Below, piece by piece: positions 34,600-47,367 of a DNA stretch of 64,000 nt. The stretch spans positions 32,426,001-32,490,000 of the forward strand of contig JBITNC010000001.1 of NCBI GenBank assembly GCA_050084985.1, in the 5' to 3' direction. A model generated the notes under the pieces. It was not told where the DNA came from. It saw nothing but the letters and a program-made list of their open reading frames with translations, and ran no database searches. The translations under genes and the position numbers were made by a program. Numbering within the stretch: the stretch's first letter is position 1; each line of letters opens with the position of its first letter. The stretch is from Nageia nagi. Lineage: Eukaryota > Pinophyta.

Positions 34600-37500
34600 A
34601 TTTCAGAGAATTCCTTTAACCTTGAATGAGCTAAGGCTATAGTATTCAAAACTTCATAGGACACTTGCCCATGTTTTTGCAATAATTATTGTAAACTAAC
34701 CCTAACCTTTGCCTAAGAATAAAAGAGTTTTAACAAATTTACCTCATTAAATGAAGATAACAGCACTTCCACATCATCAATTTTCTTACTAATTTTTTGA
34801 TTATTTTTAAAATTTTTGATTCTAGGACTAGTGAGTCATCAATTTTCTACAATTTTGGAACTCCCAATGTAGTTAATTTTTGCAACTTTGACTTCAAAGT
34901 CTCTATTTCTTGCAATTAATTCAACAAACTATTTTTGATTTCTTGATAAACCCACTTTCCCTGCATCAGGTAATTGATTTTTGCCATAAGTTCAACTTGA
35001 TCTCCAATATTTAGGGCTTGTAAACTTTCATTTGAAATTTCATTTAATGCTTTATTTAATTGCTCTAATATAGGATAAATAATATTCTCACTCTTACCAA
35101 CATCTACTTCAAGCTTCTTCAATTCTAATAAACACACTTCAACATGATCCTTGAGATGAATCAGGTCCTTGATTTCTTAGGATCTCTATTTCCAAAATTT
35201 CTCCTTTCTAGTTAACAAGAAACTCTTATCTATTTTGTACTTGTTCATACTTTGTTGCAATTCAGCTATATTGGCATTAAGATTTCCAATGATGGAGTCT
35301 CTTGATGTAATTTTTGCTATTTTGTGGCTATTTCTATGTCCTTTTTAGCAATAATGGCATCCTTTTTGCTCATGCTATTGATAGTAGGAGCGGTAGATAA
35401 ACTTGCCCTTAAAAGAGCTATATTGTTGTTAGCAGCTTTCAACTTGACATTCTAAGCATCCAATTGATTCTTCATTACTTCATGAACCTTTTAAAACTTA
35501 TTATACTTGACCTCTAACTTGGTCAAGTCTAATATATTCAGGTACATGATAGTTTGTAGCAACTCATTCTTGTCACTTTGGGGAATGCTTCTCATATCTA
35601 TCTCCACTTGGGTGTTCATGGAGGTTGAGTCACTCTACCTATCCTAAGGATCTTGGGCTATAGCCATTTTTAGCACTTTATTCTTTGCATCCATAGAAGT
35701 CCAGAGCCTTATCAGATTATTTGATGTTAGAATTTTCTTCAGTTAATTTTGCATCCATTCTCCTTGGTTACTCTTCATTTGTTGGCACTATTTCATAATT
35801 CAATCAACAGACATCTACTACCCAAATATAGCAATGAATGGAGAATTAGCACTCAAATCTTAGGAAGAGGAGGTCATAACTTATTTTATTGATGTTGTAG
35901 GATTGGCTTAGCTAGGGCTTGGAACACTATTGCTAATGGGATTCACTATGGAAAATACTAGAATTAGTGGTGGTGATGATGGTAGGGGCAATGATGGCAT
36001 GGTGATGATGTCAGTGAGAGAAGCAATAGGGGAAATTTGATGTGGAGGGGGTAGGATTATGCCATTGGAAAGGTGGCAGTAATATTGGAATTAGTTGAGT
36101 GGTAGGTGTTGGAGAAGTTATTACAACTATAGAAAGAGGGGCTTGAGTGAAAATGGTGAGACAACTTGAATGGAAGTTGGTATGATAGGGTTTGATGAGG
36201 AAGTATCAAAAGAAGTAGAAGGAGGAGAAATAGAAAGCATACCTATTGGAGTGAGGGTCTTCTTCTTATTCTTAGGTGAAAGGGAGGCCTTCTAAGCTTT
36301 TCTCTTCACCATATACACCTCTCACTTTGATGTCCCTTGTATGGCTTCTATAGTAGCTTTTCTAACCTCTTTTTTAGCTTGTTCCTCTTGGCTAATTCCT
36401 TGAGTTTCTAACTGATCTTGTTCTTCTTCTTCATTGTTGCTTTTGGGATACTCTTCAATAGGGACATATAAAGGGTCTTCCATTCTTCACATATCCTTGA
36501 ATACATCATCAAGGTTAGACTCAAGGGGGGTGAATTTATTCCTAGATTCAATTTGATATTGATTAAATGCAACAATTTTCTCCTTGCTGCACTTAAGCCA
36601 TCTCAATGTAGCCAAAGATTTTTTAGCAATTGAATCAATCTTTGGATTAAAAATATATTTTTCTCATAGAAACTCATCCATGGTAGTAACAAATCTTTAG
36701 TAATAAAATACATGGGCATTAGTTTATCCTTTTCTTTTGAGTTTCTCCACTTGTCTAGCTTTGGTTTATCTTTTTCTTTGAAGCTAGGAGGGTTGGGATG
36801 ATTTTTCAATTTTTTTCCAAATGCATCTTCTAGATCATATAGCTGATATTGATTAATCCTTTTTAACTTAAACTCAATTAAGTATCTTATCCTTTAATTG
36901 GTCATCTCCTCCTCTAATTTTGAGTACCAAGTCATGCAGCTTGTGAGGTAGAGCATAGATCAATATCTCCTTTGCTGCAACTCCATATTTTACATCTACA
37001 TAATCTATTTACCTACCATACTCCATACTAAATACCCAATTAGTGACATGTATAGGTAATAAGAAAGGAGCCCCAAAAAAACCATAAAATCTAATGAATA
37101 TCCCTTCCTATATGAAGAACCAATCTCTAGTCTTGCCTTGAGGCAACTGAAGATACAATTTTGATGCATTTGATAGTCTTGGAATTTTTGGAGCAAACAA
37201 ACTCATGGTTGAAACTAAAAAGTTTCCCATAAAGCTATAGTAATTGATTTATGACCTTACTTCTTCAATCCATTTATCCATAGACTTGAGAAAGCCATTT
37301 CCCTCATGTTTAACTAAGGTTAATCTTTTGAAGAATCTTGAATTTTGATGAATTACCAACCAAACAATATAAGATGCATATGCAAAGTGAGATCCTTGAT
37401 CAATTTCTTCTAATTGTTCTAAAATCCTATCTAAAATAGCAACATCCCAATCATAAATGGTGGGAGTATTTGGGTTAGAGATTTGGTAGGCTATGGCAAG

Positions 37501-38190
37501 CTTTGTCGATGAGATATATTTATCTGGCTTCTCCCCTGCTGCTACTAATAACATACACAACAACAATTACAAGTGTGAGGAGAAACTAGATACTAAAACT
37601 TCAAAATTAGAGACCTATAAGAAATTCATAGCACCATCCACATTCCTATTGAGCTAAGATAGGATGTTCATCCTCATATTTGAGCTTGGTATTATGTCCT
37701 AATTTATTAAGATAGGGGGAGAAAGCAGGGTAGGTAGATTAAAAGTGCTCCTTCCCCTACAAGTTTTTTTATGACCCTTATTATTGGATCAAATGCCCCT
37801 TTGATTAATGTTATTAAATCTGGGATTGGGAAACATCTATGGGGAATAAAATACATAAGCCTTTTCCCCATTGGTGAGTGAGCAATATGATTAAATCCAA
37901 AAATAGGACACTTACATTTTGCAGTGCCCTTTGGGTTCTTGTTCTGAGATATTATCTCTATGTCCCATATAAACTCTATTGAATCAACAATCTTCTTTAC
38001 AACCTTTCTTAGAGTTGGCACCATATTTTCTCTAGACTACATTGCACTTCAAAGTATACCCCATTTTGTTTTAACAATTCTAAATGATGCTCTACGTTTC
38101 TCAACCCTATTGAAAATTGGAAACTTAGACAATTGCTACTCTTCAAAATCTCTAGAGTTTGTATGTTTCAAAATGCACCACCTTTGCTTC
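34600..38190 (-). pseudogene. Extra coding region of element D downstream of integrase
   Basis: About 3.5 kb of minus-strand coding-like sequence in the place where some gypsy lineages carry an env-like gene. Blocks in order: 37707-38024 (KVVKKIVDSIEFIWDIEI, KCKCPIFGFNHIAHSPMGKR), 37249-37566 (KLAIAYQISNPNTPTIYDW, AYASYIVWLVIHQNSRFF), 37005-37196, 36603-36809 (Lys-rich), a Pro/Ser/Thr/His-rich part at about 36,000-36,300, then a coiled-coil-like part at 34,916-35,640 (KNELLQTIMYLNILDLTKLE, then KNQLDA, KLKAANNNIALLRASL; LELKKLEVDVGKSENI). No signal peptide, membrane anchor or cleavage site is seen, so it does not look like an envelope protein. Function unknown; the frames are broken in many places. 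Confidence 0.6.
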
Positions 38191-38479
38191 TTTTATTCTT
38201 AAATTCTCATGCATCATATTTATTTTTTCAATCATGTGACATAACTACCATGTCATTTACATTAATAATTGATTTGATGTTTCCAAGCTTTCATTGGGAA
38301 CTTTGATTCCAATGATGCTAAAAATGCATTAAGTCATTAATATTGCCACTAAATGAAAAATGTACTCTTTCTTGAAATTAAATACAAAACATATCATATT
38401 TACAATATTTACAAAGGTAGTATATTTTCTTCTAAAAGCATTCTCCCATCCATGTGAGCTTGTAATGTATCAAACGCTA

Positions 38480-39640
38480 TCCATCTACAAAAATCGATAG
38501 CTTTCACCCATGTAATTTGGCAATTTTGAAAGCATTTCTTCCAATGCACTTGGTTATGATGTATGGTCCTAACCACAAAGACTCAAAATTCTTATGCTTT
38601 CCATGTTTGGCTCTATCTTCATCCCATTTTAAAATAAGATCTCCTTCTTTGAAGGTGTTCGAAGAAGCCCTTCGGGTATCAAAACATCTCTTTACAATTT
38701 CATTTCTCTTTTGTAAATTTTGATATGACTTATTCTAGGATTCTTCTAGATGCAACAATTCATTCATTTGTACTTGAAGTGGTTCAAATTACTCACCATA
38801 TTCTTGAAGTATTATTAAAGTAGGGAGCTCTATATGACTTGGCAACAAAGCCCTTTTCCCATATACCAATGCATATGGACTAGTCTTGATAACTAACTTT
38901 ATAGTGATCCTATCTACCCATAATGCCCAATTCAACTTCTCATGCTAAGTCCAATGATTATCCTCTATAGTTTTCTTAATAATTCTTAACAAATTCTTAT
39001 TTATCGATTCAACCAACCCATTACCTTATGGATAGTAGTTTGAGGAAGTCTTCTAGTAGATCCCATATCTCATAGAAAAATCAATAATATTCACTCCTAC
39101 AAATGCCAAACCATTATCAAAGATGATTTTTTGAGGAATTCCATACCTGGTGATTAGCTTTTCAATGAATTTTAGAACAATTTTCTAATTTGCCTCTTTC
39201 ACAACTTCTACTTTTGCCCACTGGTGAAATAATCTATGGTAGTAAGAATGAATTTATTCTTAATTGAGGAATTTGGATTAATAATTTCAACAAATTCTAA
39301 TCTCCACTATTGAAAAGGTTCTTCCACTTGAATTGGTTCTAATTGTAAAGCAACCTTTCTCTTTCTACCTGCAAACCTCTAGCATTTCTCACAACTTTGA
39401 GCCTTTGTAAAAGCATCTTTGAATATAGTGGGCCAGTAATAACTTGCTTGAATTATTTCACCCACCATTGTATAACTATAATAATGAATTTTGGATACCT
39501 TGAAATAAAATTCTTAAATTAGTTTCACTATCTTGGATGAAAGCACACATCTCAGCAATATTCCATCATGATTTCTTCTATAACACACTTGGTCAATTTT
39601 TGTATAATTTTGGGCATGAATTTTAAATCTTCTTTGTGAT
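38480..39640 (-). pseudogene. Element D integrase
   Basis: Minus-strand translation with stops shows the zinc domain (RNHDGILLRCV, then CEKCQRFAGRKRK) and the core (NKFILTTIDYFT near 39,240; the glutamate in GNGLVESINKN near 39,000-39,040). It ends in the GPF-like C-terminal motif FKEGDLILKWDEDRAKHGKH, then FESLWLGPYIITKC at about 38,540-38,680. The order RT then integrase makes D a Ty3/gypsy element. Not functional. Confidence 0.8.
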
Positions 39641-39849
39641 ATGTTCAAATACGTGGGGAGTTTACCAAATTTAAAATAATTATTTTATTGTCCCATCCAA
39701 TCATTTTTCTTCATACCTAGTTCCTCATTTAGAATTACCTATTCAATGAAATACACTATATCTTTTTCTTCTACAACATCTCTGGCTAATTGCTCACAAA
39801 GGGCCTTTCCTCTTATGAGCTTAGTAGGTCTGATCTCCACATCATATAT

Positions 39850-41290
39850 AAAATTTTTAGAAAGCTAGCTAGGTATCCCTTCCCTAATTTCTCCTTACAT
39901 TATATAAGATCTAACATTTGGATGTATAGTTAAGACTAAGACTTTTCTCTGAGCTATATTTTGCACAAAAGTGTACTTCTCCTCATATTTATTCATAGTT
40001 TGATTGAAAAAAGCAATAAGAAATTCTTCATTTTTTTCAAATTTTTATGTTAAGATAGTTGCAATGCTTAAATTAGAGCCATATGCATACAAAATGAATT
40101 CTTTGCTGAAATCTGGGTTCCTTAAGATAGGCACCCTATTTATTGCCAACTTGATTCTTTGAAATGCTTCTTTCCCTTCTTTAGTCCATTCAAACATAGA
40201 TTTTTTTTTAAAATTAAAGTAATAGGCTTAAAAATGCTTTACAAATCCTAAATGAATCTTCTTACAAAGTTAATCTATCCTAGAAAAGATTGTAAAGCCT
40301 TTTTGTTTGAAGAAGAGATAAGTTGTTTATTACCTTTACCCTATCTAGATTAATAGCCCAACCTTGTTTTGAAATAACATGTCTAAGAAGCTTTCCTTTA
40401 TTTACTGCAAAAATAGACTTCTTTGGATTTAAGAAAATTCCATACCTTTTGCATTTGATAAAAGCTTACTCTAGATGTTGTACATGGGAACTCTTGTCAT
40501 GAGAGAAAATAGTGATATCATCCAAGTATACTAGCACACTTTTATTTACCAATTCTCCAAAAGCATAGTCCATAGCTCTTTGAAAGGTTGCTCCTACATT
40601 TCATAATATGAAAGGCATTCTTTGGAAAGTAAATATTCCCTATTTGGTTGTAAAAACTATTTTGAATTGATCTTCATTTTTTACCCAAACTTGATTATAC
40701 TTCAAAAAACCATTTAGTAATGAGAATCTTTCTACTCTAGCTATAGTATTTAATATTTTTTCCATAGACGGTAAAGGATAATGATCTTTTAATGAGACTC
40801 TATTTAAACCCTTGAATTCCATACACAATCAAATCTACCCATTTTTCTTTCTAACTATGACTAAATTTGCCACCCATGTAGAATGTTTAATAGGATATAT
40901 GATACCAGCTTTATATAGTTTCAAAACTTCTTATTTCATTGCTACTTTGATCTTGGGGCTCACTAGCCTCTACTTCTATTTGATTGACTTAGCATCTTCA
41001 ATCAACTCTATCATATGCTAAATTATATATTTAACAAAAACCTTTAGATCATCGTAAGAACAAGCAATTATATCAGCATACACTCTGCATAACTGAATAA
41101 TCTCTTTGATTTGATCAGGGTTATTATATATGCCAATTTTTAAAGATTTTTTGAGAAGAATTTCATACTCCTTATAATTATCATAGTTTATAATTATACC
41201 CTTTCCTTTTACTTGATCATTTCTATTGAACAACCCTTCAAATGGAATTAGATATTTAGGAATTATATTGTTATTCAATTGGATCATATC
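39850..41290 (-). pseudogene. Element D reverse transcriptase and following RNase H remnant
   Basis: The open blocks 41018-41287 and 40640-40828 cover the RT N-terminus and fingers: CRVYADIIACSYDDLK, then YKAGIIYPIKHSTWVANLV and RKKNG, CMEFKGLNRVSLKDHYPLPS, then GFLKYNQVWVKNEDQFK. Further on come GATFQRAMDYAFGE and the catalytic VLVYLDDITIFSHDKSSH near 40,500-40,560. The thumb and a much degraded gypsy-type RNase H follow towards 39,850. Catalytic aspartates are readable but the frame is broken repeatedly. Confidence 0.8.
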
Positions 41291-41399
41291 TTATTCTAGG
41301 AAGGTATCAACATCATCTTCTCCTATCACATGACACATAGATTGCTATAGTAAAAACTGATTGATTTGAGCCTTATCTCTAAATACTTGCCAAAAAGAA

Positions 41400-41576
41400 T
41401 CATTATCTAAAATGAAAGGTCTAAAAATAAGTTAAACCCCCTTTTTTTGGAACTAATCATTGGTGGGATCAAAATTGGCTCCCATTTGAGCCAGTGCATC
41501 TACCTCTTGATTCAACCTCCTTGGAATGGATTGTATATGCAAAGATTCAAAATTTTAAAATAGATCCCACAATCTA
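41400..41576 (-). pseudogene. Element D extra RNase H, C-terminal part
   Basis: Reads on the minus strand LWDLF, stop, NFESLHIQSIPRRLNQE, then VDALAQMGANFDPT. The phrase IPR..N..VDALA is the usual end of this RNase H type. It continues in frame from the N-terminal part at 47,368-47,650, from which it is separated by element H. RT begins about 200 codons further on. Confidence 0.8.
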
Positions 41577-41977
41577 TGTTAGGATTCCACATCCTAACAT
41601 TTTAGTATTAGTATTAGTACTTTATTAAATTGTTGGCCTATATTGTAAATCGTAATATTGTGATTGTAAGGGTGGGGCCTGATTTTTCATTACTATTAAG
41701 GTTAGGGTTAGTTTATTATAAATAGATAGAAGTGTGTGGAGAAATGTAGCTTGAACATTATTTTTCACTTTTGGGAGTTGTAAGAAGGTAGCCCCCTCAA
41801 AGCAACTTGGGATTCTGTTACTATTTAGTAAAATCTTATCCTTATCTGTTATTTTGTGTTCTATTTCTCAATGCATGCTTTGTTATTTCCATAGATAATT
41901 ATCATTTTCCTATTTCAAATTGATATTCATTTCATTTTTATAATATTTCCCTTTTTTATAATTGTAGCATCATAACA
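41577..41977 (+). repeat. 5' LTR of element H
   Basis: 401 bp, TGTTAGGATTCC...CATAACA. TATAAATA at 41,717-41,724 on the plus strand, preceded by TTAGGGTTAG. Confidence 0.9.
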
Positions 41978-41979
41978 TT

Positions 41980-41991
41980 TGGTATCAAAGC
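41980..41991 (+). promoter_or_regulatory. Primer binding site of element H
   Basis: TGGTATCAAAGC, starting two bases after the LTR end; methionine-tRNA-type site common in plant gypsy elements. Confidence 0.85.
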
Positions 41992-42774
41992 TCTTTCTAG
42001 GGCCATTCTGCTGCAAAAAAATAAAATAATTTTTTTTTGGTGGTCTAAGCTAGAAACCTTGTATCAGGGGTTTTAAAATATCCAAGAGGATCTAACATTT
42101 TTGGCTAAGCACACTTGACCATAAAGCTATGTGTGAAGTGAGATGCAAAAAAAACTTTGCACCAATACCCAAGCCTTAGATAGAACCCTACATAGAATTA
42201 GACTCCATGTACCAAAAGGTATATTGGAGACTATCTAAGCTATAAATAGAAACTAGGTAAGATGCTGTGTCAATCATCTGTAAACTGTAGTGCACTAGTA
42301 AGTGCTACTGAAAAGTTACTTATCATAGTAGCCATATTTGTAATCTATTTCCTTGCAAAAGTTGGATAAGAGGAGTGTTTAGATAAGCTTATAGAGCAAA
42401 TAATCCTTACCATAGAATCATTCCTTCATACATGAAACTTTGATTTGAGAAGCAAAATGTATGGCATGCAATATTTCAAAGCTACCAAAAATAATAGTTC
42501 AAAGGTAGCAAAAACTTCAAAGCTAACTAATTAAAAATTTGCACCATTTGAACAATTTTTAACAAAAGCAAATAGACCCATAGATATAAAAAAGTAGAGT
42601 TTAGGAGTTTGAAAATCATCATCAGGAGACTTAGCCCATTGTGATCATCTTTTTGAGCTAATAATTTTGATATATTACACCCATAAACTTTTTTAAGCAC
42701 TTTCTAAAAAAAATAGTTTCTAAAAATAGCATTTTTCAAAAATATCAGCTTCAAAAATAGTAATTTCTAGAAAT

Positions 42775-43735
42775 GGCACCTAAAATAAGATCCCAAATAG
42801 TAGCACAAGTTGATCCTACCATGATGACATTTCAAACTATGATCCAACAAATGGTAGATACACTTACTAGTACATTTAGGGTAGAAATTTGACAAATACA
42901 AACCCAAATATAAACCCTTAATAGTAAATGTGATAGTGTTCAACTAAGTCTCATTCATACTAACAATGCATCTAATTCATAGCAATTAGAGCAATCAAGA
43001 TATCCACAGGACTATCATCACAAATTTTAGAGCCAACAAGATGGTTTCATTCTTCCTCACATAACCAAATTATGTTTTTCTTTATTTGAATGAGATAATC
43101 CCACTGGCTAGATTTATAAATCTACACAGTATTTCCAATTGAACCAAATTTTAGAGGATTTGAAGGTGCACATGGTAACTTTTCATTTGGATTATGAGGC
43201 TCTACAATGGCACCAATGGTACACAAAAACACATCTTGCTCCTTCATGGGATGAATTTACTCAATAATTATTGATCCATTTTGGTCCTAGTGATTATGAA
43301 GATTTCACAGGGGCATTGACCAAGTTACATCAAACTACAATAGTAAAATAATACCAAAATCAATTTGAGAAATTGGTTGATCACATAGAGGGTTTGGATG
43401 ATACATTTTTCATAAGTTGTTTTATCAATGGATTAAAGGAAGAAATTAAACTAGAGGTCAAAATGTTTAATCCAAAAACTATGATGGATACTATTGCTTT
43501 GGCAAAGCTCACTGAAGATAAAGCTAGTGCTCATCAATGGAATGTAAGACCCCATTCACAAAAACATATAATATTTCCCCTTCTTCTAATAACAAAAGTG
43601 CCCCACCACTGAATTGCACAATGCACACTAAAACGTTGATATGGGAGGAAATGGAAGAGTGTCAAAATAAGGGCTTGTGCTATAATTATGATGAGAAATT
43701 TGTTTATGGTCATCATTGTACTCAATAAAAGTTAT
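42775..43735 (+). pseudogene. Element H gag
   Basis: Begins around MAPKIRSQ at 42,775 and shows a gypsy capsid: HLDYEALQWHQWY, then WDEFTQ, stop, IHFGPSDYEDF, then QFEKLVDHIEGLDDTFFISC and FINGLKEEIKLEVKMFNP (open block 43373-43612). A one-base shift near 43,540 leads into the nucleocapsid part (CYNYDEKFVYGHHC near 43,680-43,725, a zinc-knuckle). Broken by stops in the first half. Confidence 0.8.
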
Positions 43736-43889
43736 ATTTTCTTGATGCTAATGCTCCTAGTGAGGAGTAATATGAGAGTGCACTCGAAGAGGCTATAGAA
43801 AAAAATCCAAATGAGGAGGCCTAGTTATCTCTTACAATGCATTGGTAAGAATTAGTACCCCTCAAACTATATAGGTCAAAGGGATTTTT

Positions 43890-44141
43890 AAAAAACACCC
43901 TCTCATAATATTGTTGGATTTGGGAAGTATGCATAATTTCATTGATCCATGGGTGGCTAGGGTTGCTGACTATTACATCCACCCTATAAATAATTTTGAG
44001 GTTATGGTTGGTAATGTAGGAAAAATAACATGTAAAGGCACATGTCACAATGTCAAATTGAGCATGGACCATTATACTTTGAAAAGTGACATGTATGCTC
44101 TACCACTTAGGGGATGTGATATAGTTCTAGGGGTACAATAG
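43890..44141 (+). pseudogene. Element H protease
   Basis: LLDLGSMHNFIDPWVA at about 43,910-43,955 is the retropepsin active-site region, with Leu in place of Ser/Thr in the D-S/T-G triad. MYALPLRGCDIVLGVQ at 44,090-44,141 is the C-terminal motif (normally ...LG..WL). Stop at 44,139. Confidence 0.8.
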
Positions 44142-44598
44142 CTAAGGACTTTGGACACTATGTAGTGTAATTTTACAAAGCTATGGATGGTCTTTAAGAT
44201 ATATGAACAAGAGCATACTCTTAGGGCATTAGAGGGTGGATTTGTACAAATTGTGAGCTCACATGGCATGGAAAGGGATGCTGGCATAGTTATACTCTTT
44301 ATTAATCATTAAATCTAAAGCCAAAAAGCTTAAGGATCTATATCCCATCTTAAGTAAGCCTTCAAGTACCTTTGAGGAACCAATCGACTTACCACCCTAG
44401 CAATCACATGATCATGCTATCTAATTGGTGCCAAGAAATCACCCACCAAACATTCATCCTTATCGGTATCCTTGTTTATAAAAAAATGAAATTAAAAAAT
44501 TGGTTAAGGAACTATTGGATGTAGGAGTAATTTGACTTAGAATAAGCCCATATTCTTCTCCAATTATATTGGTTCATAAGAAATATGGTTCATAGCAC

Positions 44599-45595
44599 AT
44601 GTGTGTGGATTTTAGGACCCTCAATAAAATTACCATCAATGATAAATTTCCCATCTTGGTCATTGATGAATTACTAGATGAATTGCATGGGGTAAGATAT
44701 TTTTCCAAGTTGGATCTATTATCTAAGTATCACCAAATCCATCTCAAGGAGGATGATATACCAAAAACTACATTTCGCACCCATGAGGGCCATTATGAGT
44801 TTCTAGTCATGCCTTTTGGCCTCACAAATGCTCCATCTACATTTCAAAGTTTAATGAATTAGGCATTTCATCCCCTCTTTAGAAAGTTCATTTTAGTTTT
44901 CTTTGATGATATCTTGATCTACAGTAAGATATGGTAAGAACATGTGGCACATGTTGACCAAACCTTACAAATTTTGAAGGAACACTAGCTATATGCAAAA
45001 AAATCAAAATGTTCTTTTGGCAAGAGGGAAATTGACTACTTAGGCCATATTCTATCTGAAGAGGGAGTTAAGGTGGATCCACAAAAGATTACTAACATGC
45101 AGAACTAGTCTATTCCTACATATTTGAAAAGTCTTCAAGGATTCATGTAGGAAATGGGGTAGTATTGATGTAGGAGGGGCATCCCTTGGTATTCACTAAT
45201 AGAGCACTCTCTAGTAAAAAATTGGATAAATCCACTTACAAAAAATAAATGCTTTCCGTCATTCATGTAGTTAAACATTGGAAATTATATCTCATTGGTT
45301 GCCATTTCATCATCCTCATAAATCATCATAGTTGAAATTTTTCATTAAGCAATGTATTTCTATGCCTGAGTAACAAAAATAGGTGACCAAACTACTAGGG
45401 TATGATTATGAGATAGTATACTGTAAAGGTAAGGAGAATATGGTTGTTGATGCTCTATCTAGAAAATTTGAAGACCAAGTAGCACTGCAAGCTCTTTCAT
45501 CTCCTATTCCTCAATGGTTGGATAAAGTTAAACAAGAGTGGGTAGAGGATAGCTCCACCCAAGAATTGTTAAAACAAATCACTCAAGACCCATGA
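44599..45595 (+). pseudogene. Element H RT and RNase H
   Basis: The open block 44599-44862 holds RT motifs [33 protein letters not shown] and [17 protein letters not shown]. After one stop come LVFFDDILIYS (catalytic FFDD) and YLGHILSEEGVKVDPQKI. Around 45,140 part of the thumb and the start of RNase H are missing. RNase H resumes with TNRALSSKKLDKSTYKK and ends with YEIVYCKGKENMVVDALSRK in the open block 45383-45595. A deletion plus several stops make it inactive. Confidence 0.85.
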
Positions 45596-45689
45596 GTAAA
45601 CCACACCACACATGGCATGATGGTATTTTGAGATTCAAAGGTTAAATTTTTTTACTATCTCTTTCAAAATGTAAATAAAAAATACTTAT

Positions 45690-46960
45690 CAAATTACATT
45701 CTATACCTACATTAGGACATGATGGATTTTTAAAAACTTATAAGTAGGTGGCATGGTTGTTCTATTGGATAGGTATGAAATTGGATATTAAGCAATTTGT
45801 GGTAGCTTATGATGTGTGTCAATGATAAAAGGGTGAGATAGTTGGTACTCTAGGACTCCTTCGACCTATTCCCATACCTATCCATATGTGGATTGATATT
45901 GCAATGGATTTCATTAAAGGCCTTTGTAAATCCAATGGTAAATTAGTTATTCTAGGGTGGTTGATTGATTATCCAATTATGCTCATTTTGGTTCATTGGC
46001 TCATCCTTATAAAGCAATGATAGTAGCATAATTATTCCTGGATACAATTTTCAAACTACATAGCATGCCAGAGATGATTATCATTGATCGTGATGCCACT
46101 TTTATAGGCCAATTTTGGCAAGAGCTTTTTAAGCACCAAGGTACCCAACTAAATATGAGCTCAGAATATCACCCATGAATTGATGGTCAGAAGGAAATTA
46201 TCAACAAATGTTTGGAAACATATTTATGTTATTTTGCTTTAACATAACCTGTGCATTGGGTATGATGGCCTCCCTTGGTTAAATGGTGGTATAATAAATA
46301 TTATCATTCTACCAATAAGATGACCCCTATGAAGCAATGTATGGTCAAGCTCCACCAACAATCACCTTGTATGTTGTAGGTACTACTAAAGTTCAATTAG
46401 TTGACTCAACTTTAGTTACTTAAGATGATATTCTTTGTTTGGTCAAGGATAATCTTTAGATAGCCCAACACTATATGAAACAATAGGCTAATCAGTAATA
46501 TGTGGAAAGGGAGTTCTAGGTAGTGACATGGTCTTTTTGAGGCTAGAAACTTATCACCAAAAATCCTTAAAAATAAAAGACCCTCAAAAATTGGCCCTAA
46601 AGTTTTATGGTCCTTACAAGGTGTTATAGTGCATTGGCCCAGCTACATACAAATTGAAGCTTTCTACTTCTTCCAAAATTCACCCAATGTTTCATGTCTC
46701 TTATCTTAAGAAAGTGGTTGGATCGAAGGTTTAGGTTCAAACATAATTACCTTAGTTGGAAAAGGATGTATCAATGGAAATTGTACCTAAAGTAGTTCTA
46801 GATTAATGTTTACAGTAGCTTCATAATTGCTCTATCATAGAAGTCCTTATGCAGTGGTAAGGCATGGCACTAGAAGATGCAACATAGGAAATAATTCATT
46901 AGCTATAGCAACAATTTGCACACTTCAAGCTTTGAGGACAAAGCTTAATCCTAAGAGGGG
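45690..46960 (+). pseudogene. Element H integrase with chromodomain-like C-terminus
   Basis: Plus strand, with many stops: LGHDGFLKTYK, then FYWIGMKLDIKQFV, then the core MWIDIAMDFIKGLCKSNGK, then IIIDRDATFIGQFWQELF (second aspartate). The end reads YKLKLSTSSKIHPMFHVSYL and LHNCSIIEVLMQW, then HFKL, which resembles the C-terminal chromodomain of plant chromoviruses. The chromodomain directs integration in that clade. A purine run at 46,953 leads into the 3' LTR. Confidence 0.75.
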
Positions 46961-47367
46961 TGGCATTTTAGGATCCCACATCCTAACATTTTAGTGTTAG
47001 TATTAGTATTTTATTAAATTCTTGGCCTATATTGTTAACTGTAATATTGTGATTGTAAGGGTGGGGCCCAATTTTGCATTACTATTAGGGTTAGGGTTAG
47101 TTTATTATAAATAGATGGAAGTGTGTGGAGAAATGCATCTTGAATATTATTTTTCACTTTTGGGAGTTGTAAGGAGGTAGCCCCCTTGAAGCGGCCTATG
47201 ATTTTATTACTATTTAGTAAAATCCTATCCTTATTTGCTATTTCATGTTCTATTTCTCAATGTATGCTCTATTATTTCCATATATAATTATCATTTTCTT
47301 ATTTCAAATCAATATTCATTTCATTTCTATAATATTTCCTTTTTTTTATAATTGTAGCATCGTAACA
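46961..47367 (+). repeat. 3' LTR of element H
   Basis: 407 bp, TGGCATTTTAGG...CGTAACA, aligned with the 5' LTR; the first few bases differ by a short insertion. Followed by CTCTA, a near-copy of the left target duplication. Confidence 0.85.

Larger units (their letters stand above)
41577..47367 (+). mobile_element. Chromovirus-like gypsy element H nested in D
   Basis: 5.8-kb plus-strand element: 5' LTR 41577-41977, PBS TGGTATCAAAGC at 41,980, gag, protease, RT, RNase H, integrase with a chromodomain-like end, PPT AAGAGGGG at 46,953-46,960, and 3' LTR 46961-47367. Target duplications are ATCTA (left) and CTCTA (right), one base different. The host frame (RNase H of D) reads straight through if the element and one duplication are ignored, which confirms the boundaries. 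Coding frames have many stops, so it is inactive. Confidence 0.9.

Noticed and set aside
41694-41712. TTAGGGTTAG-type words, also at 47,085-47,102, suggesting telomeric repeats
   Set aside because: Only one to two units at the same place in both LTRs of element H, just upstream of the TATA box; not a telomere and not even the plant TTTAGGG repeat.
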